Notes: generated by a model from the letters alone, not told the origin. A DNA stretch of 64,000 bases from Herbaspirillum sp. (GCF_017744395.1 NZ_JAGIBI010000001.1:1-64000), one strand, 5' to 3'; positions 15,746 through 24,551 are shown, counted from the first letter of the stretch. Program-made: numbers and translations.

Positions 15746-17098
15746 ATGGAGGCTGTACAAGGAACCGCGCTATTGGTGTACGCACTGGTAGCGGTGATCG
15801 CGCTGATCGTGCTGATCGCAAAATTCAAGATGAACCCGTTCATCGTCCTGATCGTCGTGTCGCTGGTGCTGGGCCTGTCCGTGGGCATGCCGATGGGCAA
15901 TATCGTCAAGGCCTTCGAAACGGGCGTCGGCAACGCGCTGGGGCATATTGCGCTGGTGGTGGGCCTGGGTACGATGCTGGGCAAGATGATGGCCGAGTCG
16001 GGCGGCGCCGAGCGCATCGCCAATACGATGATCAAGGCCTTCGGCGAGAAGAACGTGCACTGGGCGATGATGGTCGTGGCCTTCATCGTCGGCTTGCCGG
16101 TGTTCTTCGAAGTCGGTTTCGTACTGCTGGTGCCGATCGCCTTCAACGTGGCCAAGCGCACCGGCACCAACATGGTGCTGGTGGGCATCCCGATGGTGGC
16201 CGGCCTGTCCGTGGTGCACGGCCTGATCCCGCCGCACCCGGCGGCGCTGCTGGCGGTGACCGCCTATAGCGCCGATATCGGCCGCACCATCCTGTACGCG
16301 CTGATCGTCGGCATCCCGACCGCCATCATCGCCGGCCCGATCTTCGGCAAGCTGATTTCCAAGGTGGTCATTCCCAACCCGGACAACCCGCTGATCGCGC
16401 AATTCGTCGAAGAGCACAAGGAAGGCCGCCAACTGCCGGGCTTCGGCATCACGCTGTTCACCATCCTGTTGCCGGTGGTGCTGATGCTGATCGGCAGCTG
16501 GGCCGACCTGTTCTTCGCGCCGAAGAGCTTCGCCAACGACTTCCTGCGCCTGATTGGCAACTCGGTGATCGCGCTGCTGATCGCCACCCTGGTCAGCTTC
16601 TGGACCTTCGGCCGTGCGCGCGGTTTCAACGCCGACCAGATCCTGAAGTTCTCCAACGAGTGCCTGGCGCCGATCGCCAGCATTACCCTGGTGGTGGGCG
16701 CGGGCGCCGGCTTCGGCCGGATCCTGATGGATGGCGGCGTGTCCAAGGCCATCGTCGGCATCGCCACCGATGCGCACCTGTCGCCGCTGCTGCTGGGCTG
16801 GTTCGTGGCGGCGCTGATCCGCGTGGCGACCGGTTCCGCGACCGTGGCGATGACTACCGCCTGCGGCATCGTGGCGCCGATCGTCGCGAGCGTCCCGGGC
16901 ACCCGTCCCGAACTGATGGTGCTGGCCACCGGCGCCGGTTCGCTGATCCTGTCGCACGTCAACGACGGCGGTTTCTGGCTGGTCAAGGAATACTTCAACA
17001 TGACCGTGCCGCAAACCTTCAAGACCTGGACCGTGATGGAGACCCTGGTGTCGGTCGTGGCGCTGCTGTTCACGCTGGCGCTGGCGACCGTGCTCTGA
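15746..17098 (+). CDS. GntP-family gluconate-type:H+ symporter
   Basis: 450 residues from ATG 15746, with GAGGAG just upstream; an in-frame GTG at 15716 has no such site. About 12-14 hydrophobic segments span the chain, with GntP landmarks such as GLPVFFEVGFVLLVPIAF, HGLIPPHPAALLA and SHVNDGGFWLVKEYF. GntP members import gluconate and related aldonates, rarely amino acids such as D-serine (DsdX). As the last gene of the unit it probably imports the pathway substrate, an aldonate such as 2-acetamido-2-deoxygluconate or glucosaminate. A strong terminator follows. Confidence 0.9.
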   Translation: MEAVQGTALLVYALVAVIALIVLIAKFKMNPFIVLIVVSLVLGLSVGMPMGNIVKAFETGVGNALGHIALVVGLGTMLGKMMAESGGAERIANTMIKAFGEKNVHWAMMVVAFIVGLPVFFEVGFVLLVPIAFNVAKRTGTNMVLVGIPMVAGLSVVHGLIPPHPAALLAVTAYSADIGRTILYALIVGIPTAIIAGPIFGKLISKVVIPNPDNPLIAQFVEEHKEGRQLPGFGITLFTILLPVVLMLIGSWADLFFAPKSFANDFLRLIGNSVIALLIATLVSFWTFGRARGFNADQILKFSNECLAPIASITLVVGAGAGFGRILMDGGVSKAIVGIATDAHLSPLLLGWFVAALIRVATGSATVAMTTACGIVAPIVASVPGTRPELMVLATGAGSLILSHVNDGGFWLVKEYFNMTVPQTFKTWTVMETLVSVVALLFTLALATVL

Positions 17099-17116
17099 CC
17101 GCAGGCTGTTAGCAAG

Positions 17117-17155
17117 AAAAAATGCCGTCCGGCGCAAGCCGGGCGGCATTTTTGT
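17117..17155. terminator. Bidirectional terminator between gntP-type gene and lipoprotein gene
   Basis: GCCGTCCGGC (17124-17133) and GCCGGGCGGC (17138-17147) pair (one G-T) around a GCAA loop, flanked by an A-tract on the left and a T-tract on the right. It suits two converging genes. Confidence 0.9.
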
Positions 17156-17194
17156 TTTGGCGCGTATCGACGGCGCTGCGGCCGGAAATCGAAA

Positions 17195-17719
17195 TCAGAA
17201 CCGGAAGCGCGAATCGTCGAAGCGCGGATCGGGGCCGTTCTCGACCTTCTGCACGATGCCTTCGTCGTTGAAATACACGGTCATCTGCGAATTCCACACG
17301 CCGCTTTCCTTGAAGCCGTAATTCCATGCCTCGAAGGGAATGCGCGCATAGCGGGTGATCTCGGTCGGCCGGCCGACGCGGTTCAGCACGTCTTGTTTGG
17401 TGTCCTGCTTGACCCTGATGGCCTGGAAGTTCTGGAGCGTCCACACTTGCTCATAGGAAACCAGCCGATGGTCGGGGCCGATGCGCGCCATGTACTGGTA
17501 TTGGCCGAAGGCGCCGGCGGCGTATTCGAACAGGCGGGTATTGCCATCCTGATACACATTGGTCGGCGCCCCGAGGCGCGCCAGAACCTGCTCTTCAGGC
17601 TCGCCGGGCGCGACCGGCGGCTGGAACAGGGAAGCGCATCCGCCCAGCAGCGAAGCGGCGGCGAGAGCGGCGGCCAGCATCAGGCGCGGGCGGCGGGACA
17701 GGGAAAATCGGGTGTGCAT
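17195..17719 (-). CDS. Outer membrane lipoprotein with SmpA/OmlA (BamE-like) domain
   Basis: 174 residues from ATG 17719 with AGGA upstream; a start 27 bases earlier is also open. The N-terminus is a lipoprotein signal ending in the lipobox LLGGC, so Cys is acylated and the protein is likely sent to the outer membrane. The mature part has two SmpA/OmlA-like halves: 'GEPEEQVLARLGAPTNVYQDG' and 'TKQDVLNRVGRPTEITRYA', each a helix followed by beta-strands. Relatives include BamE, but the duplicated half suggests a paralogue rather than BamE itself. It is monocistronic. Confidence 0.75.
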   Translation of the reverse strand: MHTRFSLSRRPRLMLAAALAAASLLGGCASLFQPPVAPGEPEEQVLARLGAPTNVYQDGNTRLFEYAAGAFGQYQYMARIGPDHRLVSYEQVWTLQNFQAIRVKQDTKQDVLNRVGRPTEITRYARIPFEAWNYGFKESGVWNSQMTVYFNDEGIVQKVENGPDPRFDDSRFRF

Positions 17720-17796
17720 TGCGGGATATCCTGGGTTTGTTGCCATTCCGGCAGCATGGTACGCCGGAGAATGTTCAAATAGAAGCTTGTAAGTGT

Positions 17797-17824
17797 TTGA
17801 ATAAGCGGGTTTTTGCTATATACT
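17797..17824 (+). promoter_or_regulatory. Promoter for rpsO
   Basis: TTGAAT (17797-17802), 16 bases, TATACT (17819-17824). The implied start near 17831 leaves a leader of about 90 bases before rpsO, long enough for the translational autoregulation known for S15 in E. coli, though no matching pseudoknot was confirmed. Confidence 0.6.
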
Positions 17825-17921
17825 CTCGCGTCTGGTCGTTTTGGCCGGAATTCAATTTTTGTTCACGGTATGCAGGGCCGCGCATCGTCGCTCCGCACAC
17901 CGCTTGTGAAAGGTAAATAGC

Positions 17922-18191
17922 ATGTCCATCGAAAAAGCAGCCAAGGCTGCCATTATCTCCGAAAACGCCCGTGGCACGAACGACACCGGTTCTCCTGAAG
18001 TCCAGGTTGCGCTGCTGACCGCACGCATCAACGACCTGAACGGCCACTTCAAGGAACACACCAAGGATCACCACTCCCGCCGCGGCCTGATCAAGATGGT
18101 TAACCGTCGCAAGAGCCTGCTGTCCTACCTGAAGGGCAAGGACGCCGACCGTTACCGCGCACTGATCGAAAAACTCGGTCTGCGTAAGTAA
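17922..18191 (+). CDS. rpsO: 30S ribosomal protein S15
   Basis: 89 residues, the exact family length. The conserved GSPEVQ, LTARI, HLKEH-like ([16 protein letters not shown]) and KRR.LL ([10 protein letters not shown]) segments are all present. S15 binds 16S rRNA at the central domain early in 30S assembly. An AAAGG ribosome binding site precedes the start. The gene is followed by a strong terminator and then pnp, the rpsO-pnp arrangement seen in most proteobacteria. Confidence 0.98.
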   Translation: MSIEKAAKAAIISENARGTNDTGSPEVQVALLTARINDLNGHFKEHTKDHHSRRGLIKMVNRRKSLLSYLKGKDADRYRALIEKLGLRK

Positions 18192-18230
18192 TTTGACTCC
18201 GCGTTTCCATCCGGTTTCCGGGTCATAGCA

Positions 18231-18272
18231 AAAATGCCTGCGTCACTTGTTGACGCGGGCATTTTGTTTTTT
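18231..18272 (+). terminator. Terminator between rpsO and pnp
   Basis: A 15-bp stem (18231-18245 with 18251-18265, one G-T pair) with loop CTTGT is followed by GTTTTTT. It probably ends most rpsO transcripts, with partial read-through into pnp as in E. coli. Confidence 0.85.
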
Positions 18273-18300
18273 GCGATTCCGCAGTTGTAGCGATTCTGTA

Positions 18301-18323
18301 AGTTGCCGGTGTTGCCGGCAACT
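18301..18323 (+). promoter_or_regulatory. Perfect hairpin in the pnp leader
   Basis: AGTTGCCGG (18301-18309) pairs perfectly with CCGGCAACT (18315-18323) around TGTTG, 100 bases before pnp. E. coli pnp is autoregulated through RNase III cleavage of a leader stem-loop followed by PNPase decay; this hairpin is a candidate for the same role, by position only. Confidence 0.4.
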
Positions 18324-18422
18324 GTGGTGAGGTGAACGACAGCGCCTGAAAATCTGTCGGCAAAAGGATGCCGCGCACCGTGGACACAGTCGGGGCGGGC
18401 TCCATAAAAGAAAGGAAATACC

Positions 18423-20561
18423 GTGTTTAATAAAGTGACCAAGACCTTCCAGTACGGCCAGCATCAAGTCACGCTGGAAACCGGCGAAATCGCTCGCCAG
18501 GCCTCCGGCGCCGTGCTGGTGTCGGTGGAAGACACCGTCATCCTGGCGACCGTCGTGGCGAAGAAGGATGCCAAGCCCGGCCAGGACTTCTTCCCGCTGA
18601 CCGTCGACTACATCGAAAAGACCTACGCGGCCGGCCGTATCCCCGGCGGTTTCTTCAAGCGCGAAGGCAAGCCTTCGGAAAAGGAAACCCTGACCTCGCG
18701 CCTGATCGACCGTCCGATCCGCCCGCTGTTCCCGGAAGGCTACCTCAACGAAGTGCAGGTGATCGTGCACGTGCTGTCGGTCAACCCTGAAATCGACCCG
18801 GACATCCCCGCGATGATCGGCGCCTCGGCTGCGCTGTCGATCGCCGGCATCCCGTTCGCAGGCCCGGTGGGCGCTGCGCGCGTGGCTTACATCGACGGCC
18901 AGTACGTCCTGAACCCGACCCAGACCCAGCTGAAGTCCTCGCAGCTGGACCTGGTGGTGGCCGGTACCGAAGCCGCCGTGCTGATGGTGGAATCCGAAGC
19001 CGAGCAACTGTCCGAAGAAGTGATGCTGGGCGCGGTCGTGTTCGGCCACGAGCAGTCCAAGGCCGTCATCAACGCCATCCATGAACTGGTGCGCGACGGC
19101 GGCAAGCCGGAAGTGCAATGGACCGCCCCGGCCAAGAACGAAGCGCTGATCTCGCGCGTGTCGCAACTGGCCGAAGGCCCGCTGCGCGAAGCCTACCAGA
19201 CCAAGGACAAGCAAGCCCGCACCGAGAAGCTCAAGACCGTCTCGGCGCAAGTCAACGAAGCGCTGGTGGCCGAAGCCGCATCGAACGGCACCGTTGCCGC
19301 CGACGCCGCTGAAGTCGGTTCGATCCTGTTCGACCTGGAAGCCAAGATCGTGCGTTCGCAGATCCTGGAAGGCGAGCCGCGCATCGACGGCCGCGACACC
19401 CGCACCGTGCGTCCGATCTCGATCCGTACCGGCGTGCTGCCGCGTACCCACGGCTCGGCCCTGTTCACCCGCGGCGAAACCCAGGCGCTGGTCGTGGCCA
19501 CGCTGGGCACCGCGCGCGACGAGCAGAAGATCGACGGCCTGCTGGGCGAGTACACCGACCGCTTCATGCTCCACTACAACATGCCCCCGTTCGCCACCGG
19601 CGAAACCGGCCGCGTCGGCACCCCGAAGCGCCGCGAAATCGGCCACGGCCGCCTGGCCAAGCGCGCGCTGATCGCCGCGCTGCCGGCTGCAGACGAGTTC
19701 AGCTACTCGGTGCGCCTGGTCTCCGAAATCACCGAATCCAACGGCTCCTCGTCGATGGCGTCGGTGTGCGGCGGCTGCCTGGCGCTGATGGATGCCGGCG
19801 TGCCGATGAAGGCGCACGTGGCCGGTATCGCCATGGGCCTGATCAAGGAAGGCAACAAGTTCGCCGTCCTGACCGACATCCTGGGCGATGAAGACCACCT
19901 GGGCGACATGGACTTCAAGGTGGCCGGTACTGCCGAAGGCATCACCGCGCTGCAGATGGACATCAAGATTCAGGGCATCACCAAGGAAATCATGCAGGTC
20001 GCGCTGGAGCAGGCCAAGGAAGGCCGCCAGCACATCCTGGCCAAGATGCAGGAAGCCGTTCCCGCGGGCCGTGGCGAGCTGTCCGACTTCGCGCCGCGCC
20101 TGATCACCATCAAGATCAACCCCGAGAAGATCCGTGACGTGATCGGCAAGGGCGGCGCCGTGATCCGCGCGCTGACCGAAGAGACCGGCACCCAGATCGA
20201 CATCAGCGACGAAGGCGTGGTCACCATCGCTTCCGTCGACGCATCGGCCGGCCAGGAAGCCAAGCGCCGCATCGAAGAGCTGACCGCTTCGGTCGAAGTG
20301 GGCAAGGTCTACGAAGGCACCGTGCTGAAGCTGCTGGACTTCGGCGCCATCGTCCAGGTCCTGCCGGGCAAGGACGGCCTGCTGCACATCAGCCAGATCG
20401 CCAACGAGCGCGTCAACGCCGTGGCCGACTACCTGAAGGAAGGCCAGCAAGTGCGCGTCAAGGTCCTGGAGACCGATGACCGCGGACGCCTGAAGCTGTC
20501 GATGAAGGCTGCGCAAGCGGAAGAGGCGCCGGAAGCGGCCGCTTCGAACGAAGCCCAGTAA
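18423..20561 (+). CDS. pnp: Polyribonucleotide nucleotidyltransferase (PNPase)
   Basis: 712 residues, full length, with a GTG start and AAAGGA upstream. It has two RNase PH-like domains (residues ~10-220 and ~315-540) joined by a helical linker, with FFPLTVDY and [12 protein letters not shown] in the first and [16 protein letters not shown] in the second. A KH domain ([20 protein letters not shown]) and an S1 domain ([31 protein letters not shown]) follow. The enzyme degrades RNA 3'-to-5' phosphorolytically, often in the degradosome. It follows rpsO and ends at a strong terminator. Confidence 0.98.
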   Translation: MFNKVTKTFQYGQHQVTLETGEIARQASGAVLVSVEDTVILATVVAKKDAKPGQDFFPLTVDYIEKTYAAGRIPGGFFKREGKPSEKETLTSRLIDRPIRPLFPEGYLNEVQVIVHVLSVNPEIDPDIPAMIGASAALSIAGIPFAGPVGAARVAYIDGQYVLNPTQTQLKSSQLDLVVAGTEAAVLMVESEAEQLSEEVMLGAVVFGHEQSKAVINAIHELVRDGGKPEVQWTAPAKNEALISRVSQLAEGPLREAYQTKDKQARTEKLKTVSAQVNEALVAEAASNGTVAADAAEVGSILFDLEAKIVRSQILEGEPRIDGRDTRTVRPISIRTGVLPRTHGSALFTRGETQALVVATLGTARDEQKIDGLLGEYTDRFMLHYNMPPFATGETGRVGTPKRREIGHGRLAKRALIAALPAADEFSYSVRLVSEITESNGSSSMASVCGGCLALMDAGVPMKAHVAGIAMGLIKEGNKFAVLTDILGDEDHLGDMDFKVAGTAEGITALQMDIKIQGITKEIMQVALEQAKEGRQHILAKMQEAVPAGRGELSDFAPRLITIKINPEKIRDVIGKGGAVIRALTEETGTQIDISDEGVVTIASVDASAGQEAKRRIEELTASVEVGKVYEGTVLKLLDFGAIVQVLPGKDGLLHISQIANERVNAVADYLKEGQQVRVKVLETDDRGRLKLSMKAAQAEEAPEAAASNEAQ

Positions 20562-20611
20562 TACCGGTTTGCGATGTGCCCGGCTTCGATGCCGGACGCT
20601 TGCGATACCAG

Positions 20612-20650
20612 AAAATCCCCCGTGGCCGAAAGGCTGCGGGGGATTTTTCT
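20612..20650 (+). terminator. Terminator after pnp
   Basis: AAAATCCCCCG and the G-rich CGGGGGATTTTT arm, with GGCC/GGCT pairing near a GAAA loop, form an interrupted long stem followed by T residues. Confidence 0.85.
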
Positions 20651-20830
20651 TTGGGCCCATAAAAATCGCGGGATGCTTCCGGGCCGGATTTGTGCGATTC
20701 TGTCGGTTGGCATCGCGGGCGATCTGATTGCCGGGCGATGCCGGCTCATCCGAATAGAGAGTAGGAGACATCACCGCCGTTGAGTATTCAGCGGATCGGT
20801 ATAAAACTATTTACTTTTGAAAGGAAGGCA

Positions 20831-22120
20831 ATGTCCCACGTCGTCATCATCGGCTGCGGTTTCGGCGGACTGGCCGCCGCCCGTGAACTGGCGGGCGCTG
20901 ACGTTCGCATCACCATGATCGATCGCAGCAACCACCACCTGTTCCAGCCGCTGCTGTACCAGGTCGCCACCGCCGGCTTGTCCGCTCCCGCCATCAGCGC
21001 GCCGATCCGCAACATCCTGGCGGGCCAGCGCAATGTCACCACGCTGATGGCCGATGTGATTTCCATTGATGTGAATGGCAAGTCGGTCTTGCTGGAAGAC
21101 GGCACGCGCATCGGCTACGACTACCTGATCGTGGCGGCCGGCTCCACCCACAGCTATTTCGGCCGCGACGACTGGGCTGGCCTGGCACCCGGCTTGAAAA
21201 CGCTGGAAGACGCTTTCGACATCCGTCGCCGCATCCTGATGGCGTTCGAATACGCCGAGCGCGAGAGCGATGCGCGCCGCCGCCAGGAATGGCTGACCTT
21301 CACCGTCATCGGCGGCGGCGCCACCGGCGTCGAGATGGCCGGTACCCTGGTCGAGATCGCGCGCCATACGCTGCGCGGCGAGTTCCGCAACATCGATCCG
21401 CATTCGGCGCGGGTGGTACTGATCGAAGGTTCGGACCGCATCCTCGGCGCCTATCCGCCCGACCTCTCGGAGAAAGCGCGCGAGCAACTGCAAAAGCTGG
21501 GCGTGGATGTGCGCACCGGCAGCCGTGTGATACACATTGATGAGCAGTGCGTGCGCTATGCCAATTTCGATGGCGAGCAGACGCTGGCCTCGCGCACCGT
21601 GATCTGGTCGGCCGGCGTGGCGGCTTCGCCGCTGGGCAAATCGCTGGGTGTCGAACTGGACCGCGCCGGCCGCGTGCCGGTGTCGCCCGAACTGAACATT
21701 GCCGGGCATGACGACGTTTATGTGATCGGCGACCTGGCAGCGGCCCAGTCGGACGGCAAGCCGGTGCCGGGAGTGTCGCCGGCGGCCAAGCAGATGGGGC
21801 GGGTGGCGGCGCGCAACATCAAGAACCGCATCGCCAACCGGCCGCTGGAAAGTTTCAGGTACCGGGACTACGGCTCATTGGCCACTATCGGCCGCAAGGC
21901 GGCCATCGCCATGGTGGGCAAGTTCAAGTTCTCGGGGTTTCCGGCGTGGCTGTTCTGGCTGTTCGTGCACGTGTATTTCCTGATTGGCTTCCGTAACCGC
22001 ATCATGGTGATGAGTGACTGGGCTTGGGCTTACCTGACCTTCAAGCGCAGCGCGCGGGTGATTTCCAGCACCATGCACGGGCAACCGGAGACGTCGGACA
22101 AGAAGACGCCGCTCGGATAG
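20831..22120 (+). CDS. ndh: Type II NADH dehydrogenase (NDH-2)
   Basis: 429 residues from ATG 20831, which follows AAGGAAGG. An earlier in-frame start (20780) adds an unconserved tail ahead of the FAD motif. The FAD dinucleotide fold is at GCGFGGLAAA (residues ~8-17) and the NADH fold at VIGGGATGVEMAGTL (~160). The quinone-site segment is LFQPLLYQVATAGL, and a C-terminal hydrophobic stretch (FPAWLFWLFVHVYFLIGF) anchors it to the membrane. It oxidises NADH and reduces ubiquinone without pumping protons, complementing the complex I encoded 10 kb away. Confidence 0.9.
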   Translation: MSHVVIIGCGFGGLAAARELAGADVRITMIDRSNHHLFQPLLYQVATAGLSAPAISAPIRNILAGQRNVTTLMADVISIDVNGKSVLLEDGTRIGYDYLIVAAGSTHSYFGRDDWAGLAPGLKTLEDAFDIRRRILMAFEYAERESDARRRQEWLTFTVIGGGATGVEMAGTLVEIARHTLRGEFRNIDPHSARVVLIEGSDRILGAYPPDLSEKAREQLQKLGVDVRTGSRVIHIDEQCVRYANFDGEQTLASRTVIWSAGVAASPLGKSLGVELDRAGRVPVSPELNIAGHDDVYVIGDLAAAQSDGKPVPGVSPAAKQMGRVAARNIKNRIANRPLESFRYRDYGSLATIGRKAAIAMVGKFKFSGFPAWLFWLFVHVYFLIGFRNRIMVMSDWAWAYLTFKRSARVISSTMHGQPETSDKKTPLG

Positions 22121-22143
22121 GCGCCTGTCCGGCGTCCGTCGGT

Positions 22144-22194
22144 AAAGGCAAAGGCCCTCGTGCTGCATATGCAAACACGAGGGCCTTTGCCTTT
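22144..22194. terminator. Long perfect stem-loop between convergent ndh and EAL genes
   Basis: Nineteen bases (22144-22162) pair without mismatch with 22176-22194. The loop itself contains the palindrome TGCATATGCA (22164-22173). The position between converging genes indicates a bidirectional terminator; a clean T-tract is lacking. Confidence 0.8.
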
Positions 22195-22236
22195 CGCTTC
22201 CGTTTCATTTTTCTATCCAGCCCAAGAGGGAGTGCA

Positions 22237-23184
22237 TTACGCGTACAACCTTACTTTCCAATCGGAGGCGGCGTGCTTGCCAGCGTTCTTGGCGTAGGTG
22301 TCCTGTATCAACGAGGCCTTGGTGCGCATGTTGGACTTGACCCGCAGCACATGATCGGACAAGCCCTGCAAATGCAGGGACGGACGCGCGATCAAGTAGC
22401 CTTGCACGCCGGCCGCGCCTGCGCCTAGCGCCGCTTCCAGCTTGGCGGCGGTATCGATGCCTTCCATCACCACGCTCGCGCCGCGATCCTTGCACGCGCT
22501 CGCCATGTCGCGCAGCAGTTGCAGCGGCAGTTCGCCGTCGGCGGACTCTTCCAGCACGGACTTGTCGAACTTGACGATGTCGGCGTGCACCTTGTCCAGG
22601 ATAGCCAGCGAACCGGGCTCCTTGCCGATATCGTCCAGTGCAATGCGAACGCCCAGCAATTGCAGGTGCTGGATGAGCGCCAGCGCGCTTTCTTCTTTGG
22701 GAAAGGTGCTGGTTTCCGTGATTTCGATCACCAGCCGCTGCGTCAGATCGGGACGATCCTCGAGATGCGCCATCAGTTCGCTCCACCAGCCGGTGATTAC
22801 AAAGGAGCGGGCCGAGACATTGCAACCCAGGCTCAGCGTTTCGCTGTCAGCCAGCGCGCCCAGGGTGGTCCACAGCATGCTGCGGTCGAGGCGGTCCACC
22901 AGGTCCAGGCGTTCCAGCGCCTGGATCGCATCCGGCACGCTGTAGTCGCCATGCGCGGCTTCAGGGCCCAGGCGTCGCAGCAGGCATTCGTGGTACATCG
23001 ACGAGCCGGCGTCGGCGGATCCGTCCGTGGCGACCGGCTGGAAGGCCACCGCCAGCTTGTTCAGGCGGAGATCGGCCAGCAGGCGGTTGGCTAAAAGTAC
23101 GTCTTCCCGGAAGCCCTGGCCGGAAACGCCGGTCATGGTTTGCTGGAGGATATCGCCGACATTTTTTTCGCTGTTGTTCCACAT
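22237..23184 (-). CDS. Stand-alone EAL-domain protein, possibly catalytically impaired
   Basis: 315 residues from ATG 23184 with AGGAG nine bases upstream. About 30 N-terminal residues precede an EAL fold. Expected residues are mostly present: AFQPV, Glu66 in HECLLRRL (EAL is replaced by ECL), Asn in GCNVSARS, Glu in EITET, Asp-Asp in LDDIG, Lys in VKFDKS, Glu in VMEGID and Gln in GVQGYL. Loop 6, normally DDFGTGYSS, is DDIGKEPGS, which often goes with lost c-di-GMP hydrolysis. No GGDEF or membrane part is attached. It may be a phosphodiesterase or a c-di-GMP receptor; the altered motifs lean toward the latter. Confidence 0.8.
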   Translation of the reverse strand: MWNNSEKNVGDILQQTMTGVSGQGFREDVLLANRLLADLRLNKLAVAFQPVATDGSADAGSSMYHECLLRRLGPEAAHGDYSVPDAIQALERLDLVDRLDRSMLWTTLGALADSETLSLGCNVSARSFVITGWWSELMAHLEDRPDLTQRLVIEITETSTFPKEESALALIQHLQLLGVRIALDDIGKEPGSLAILDKVHADIVKFDKSVLEESADGELPLQLLRDMASACKDRGASVVMEGIDTAAKLEAALGAGAAGVQGYLIARPSLHLQGLSDHVLRVKSNMRTKASLIQDTYAKNAGKHAASDWKVRLYA

Positions 23185-23407
23185 GATTGCTGGCTCCTGT
23201 TCTTGTTTCACTTATTGCCGTGAAGCGGGTTGGCTACACAGCAAATTCAGTATAGGAATTCAGGCGGATTTACCGTATCTGACAAGAACGAAGTGTTTTG
23301 CAAATCCTGTGGGACTAGTACTAAATCGCTTTTTGAAGGAAGCGTTGGCGAGCGAATATCCGTGTAAAACGGGCGCGCATTGGGGATTCGAAGGGGGAGA
23401 GGGGGAG

Positions 23408-23448
23408 GAAGCAGCAGCCCAGACGCAATGATCCTGGGCCGCTGCTTC
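23408..23448 (-). terminator. Candidate terminator after the DUF2891 gene
   Basis: A 15-bp stem with one mismatch (23408-23422 with 23434-23448) lies 30 bases downstream of the DUF2891 stop on the minus strand. The trailing bases are C/T-rich without a pure T-tract. The rest of 23185-23477 shows no gene or recognisable site. Confidence 0.55.
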
Positions 23449-23477
23449 AGGCGCGGCAGGAGGGGCCGCGCACGGCT

Positions 23478-24479
23478 TCAGCCTTCCAGCGCCAGCAGGG
23501 CGAAGCTTGCCAGCCAGTGGCCGCCGCTGTAGTGGCTGCCGACCACGTGGTCGAGCGAAGCGGCGATATGGCGCTCGGCCGCGGCGCCGATGGCCGCGCG
23601 CGCCGGATGGTCGGCGTGCAGGTTGCGCAGGATGTGTTTCAGGCACCAGGCGCGCGACAGGTTCAGGCCGTCCAGGTGGGCGATCTTGGGATCGGTGCGG
23701 TCGGACACGTGGGCCGGCTGCATGATCTGCGTGATGTCGGCGATGCGCGGCAGGTATTGGTCGAACCAGGCCTGGAAGCTGGCCGGCAGCACCTTGGTCA
23801 TCAGCAGCGCTTCGGTCAGCGCGCCCGAGATGTATTCGTCGCCGCCCGGCTCGTAGTGCGCGGGGTAGTCGGTGTCGTTGCCGTAGTAACGTTTGGCGGC
23901 GTCGACGATGGCGGTTTCGAGTTCGCCGTCCTGGACATGGCGTGCCTGATCCAGCGACAAGGCCAGCGCGAATGCCGTGTTGTAGTGGGTGCCGACGCGG
24001 ATCGGGTAGGTCAGCTTGGACAGGTAGTCGAGCAGGCGGCGGCGGATTTCGGCGGTCAGCGGCTGCATCGCTGCGCGCCATGCGGCCGCGTGCGGCAGGG
24101 ACGACTGCGCCAGTTCCTGGTCCAGCGCCAGGATCCAGCCGAAGCCATAGGGGCGCTCGAAGGAGGCGCGGCCGCCGATGCGGAAATACTCGGTCTCGCG
24201 CTCCATCAGTTCGGGTGTGAAATGCTCGTCGAAGATGGCGGTGATGTCGGCTATGGCCGGCAGTTCCGGATAGAGGCGCGCGCAGCGCAGCAGCAGCCAG
24301 TAGCCGTGCACCGCCGAATGCCAGTCGTAGCAGCCGTAGAACACCGGATGCATGGCGCGCGGAGACAGCACGTCGTGGTCGCCGTTGAGCACGTGCATGA
24401 TGTGGTTGGGATATTCCTGGCGCAGGTAGGCCAGCGGCATGCGGGCGAAGGCTTCGGCCTGTTGGATGTTCAGTTGCAT
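23478..24479 (-). CDS. DUF2891 protein, last gene of the 5-oxoproline module
   Basis: 333 residues, no signal peptide, AAGGAG upstream. Conserved patches include CYDWHSAVHGYW (residues ~50-61), PYGFGWILALDQE, YPIRVGTHYNTAFAL, EPGGDEYISGALTEAL and SHYSGGHWLASFAL. The regular helices with His/Trp/Asp-lined turns resemble an alpha/alpha-barrel, but no activity is established. The gene follows DUF979 by 72 bases, downstream of DUF969 and pxpA. That recurring neighbourhood suggests a role in using 5-oxoproline or pyroglutamyl compounds. The domain call is firm; any function would be a guess. Confidence 0.8.
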   Translation of the reverse strand: MQLNIQQAEAFARMPLAYLRQEYPNHIMHVLNGDHDVLSPRAMHPVFYGCYDWHSAVHGYWLLLRCARLYPELPAIADITAIFDEHFTPELMERETEYFRIGGRASFERPYGFGWILALDQELAQSSLPHAAAWRAAMQPLTAEIRRRLLDYLSKLTYPIRVGTHYNTAFALALSLDQARHVQDGELETAIVDAAKRYYGNDTDYPAHYEPGGDEYISGALTEALLMTKVLPASFQAWFDQYLPRIADITQIMQPAHVSDRTDPKIAHLDGLNLSRAWCLKHILRNLHADHPARAAIGAAAERHIAASLDHVVGSHYSGGHWLASFALLALEG

Positions 24480-24551
24480 GAGGGGACTCCTTGAAACGGC
24501 CGTGACCGCTGCTGAGCGATCACGGCGAGGACGCTGCCGGAATGTCCGGGA

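Noticed and set aside
13473-15821. Minus-strand open frame of about 780 codons antisense to the D-aminoacylase and ridA genes
   Set aside because: It has no recognisable motifs and lies opposite genes with complete catalytic motifs; long antisense frames are common at this GC content.
18243-20774. Minus-strand open frame of about 840 codons opposite pnp
   Set aside because: It spans the whole pnp gene and both flanking terminators; composition is that of a shadow frame.
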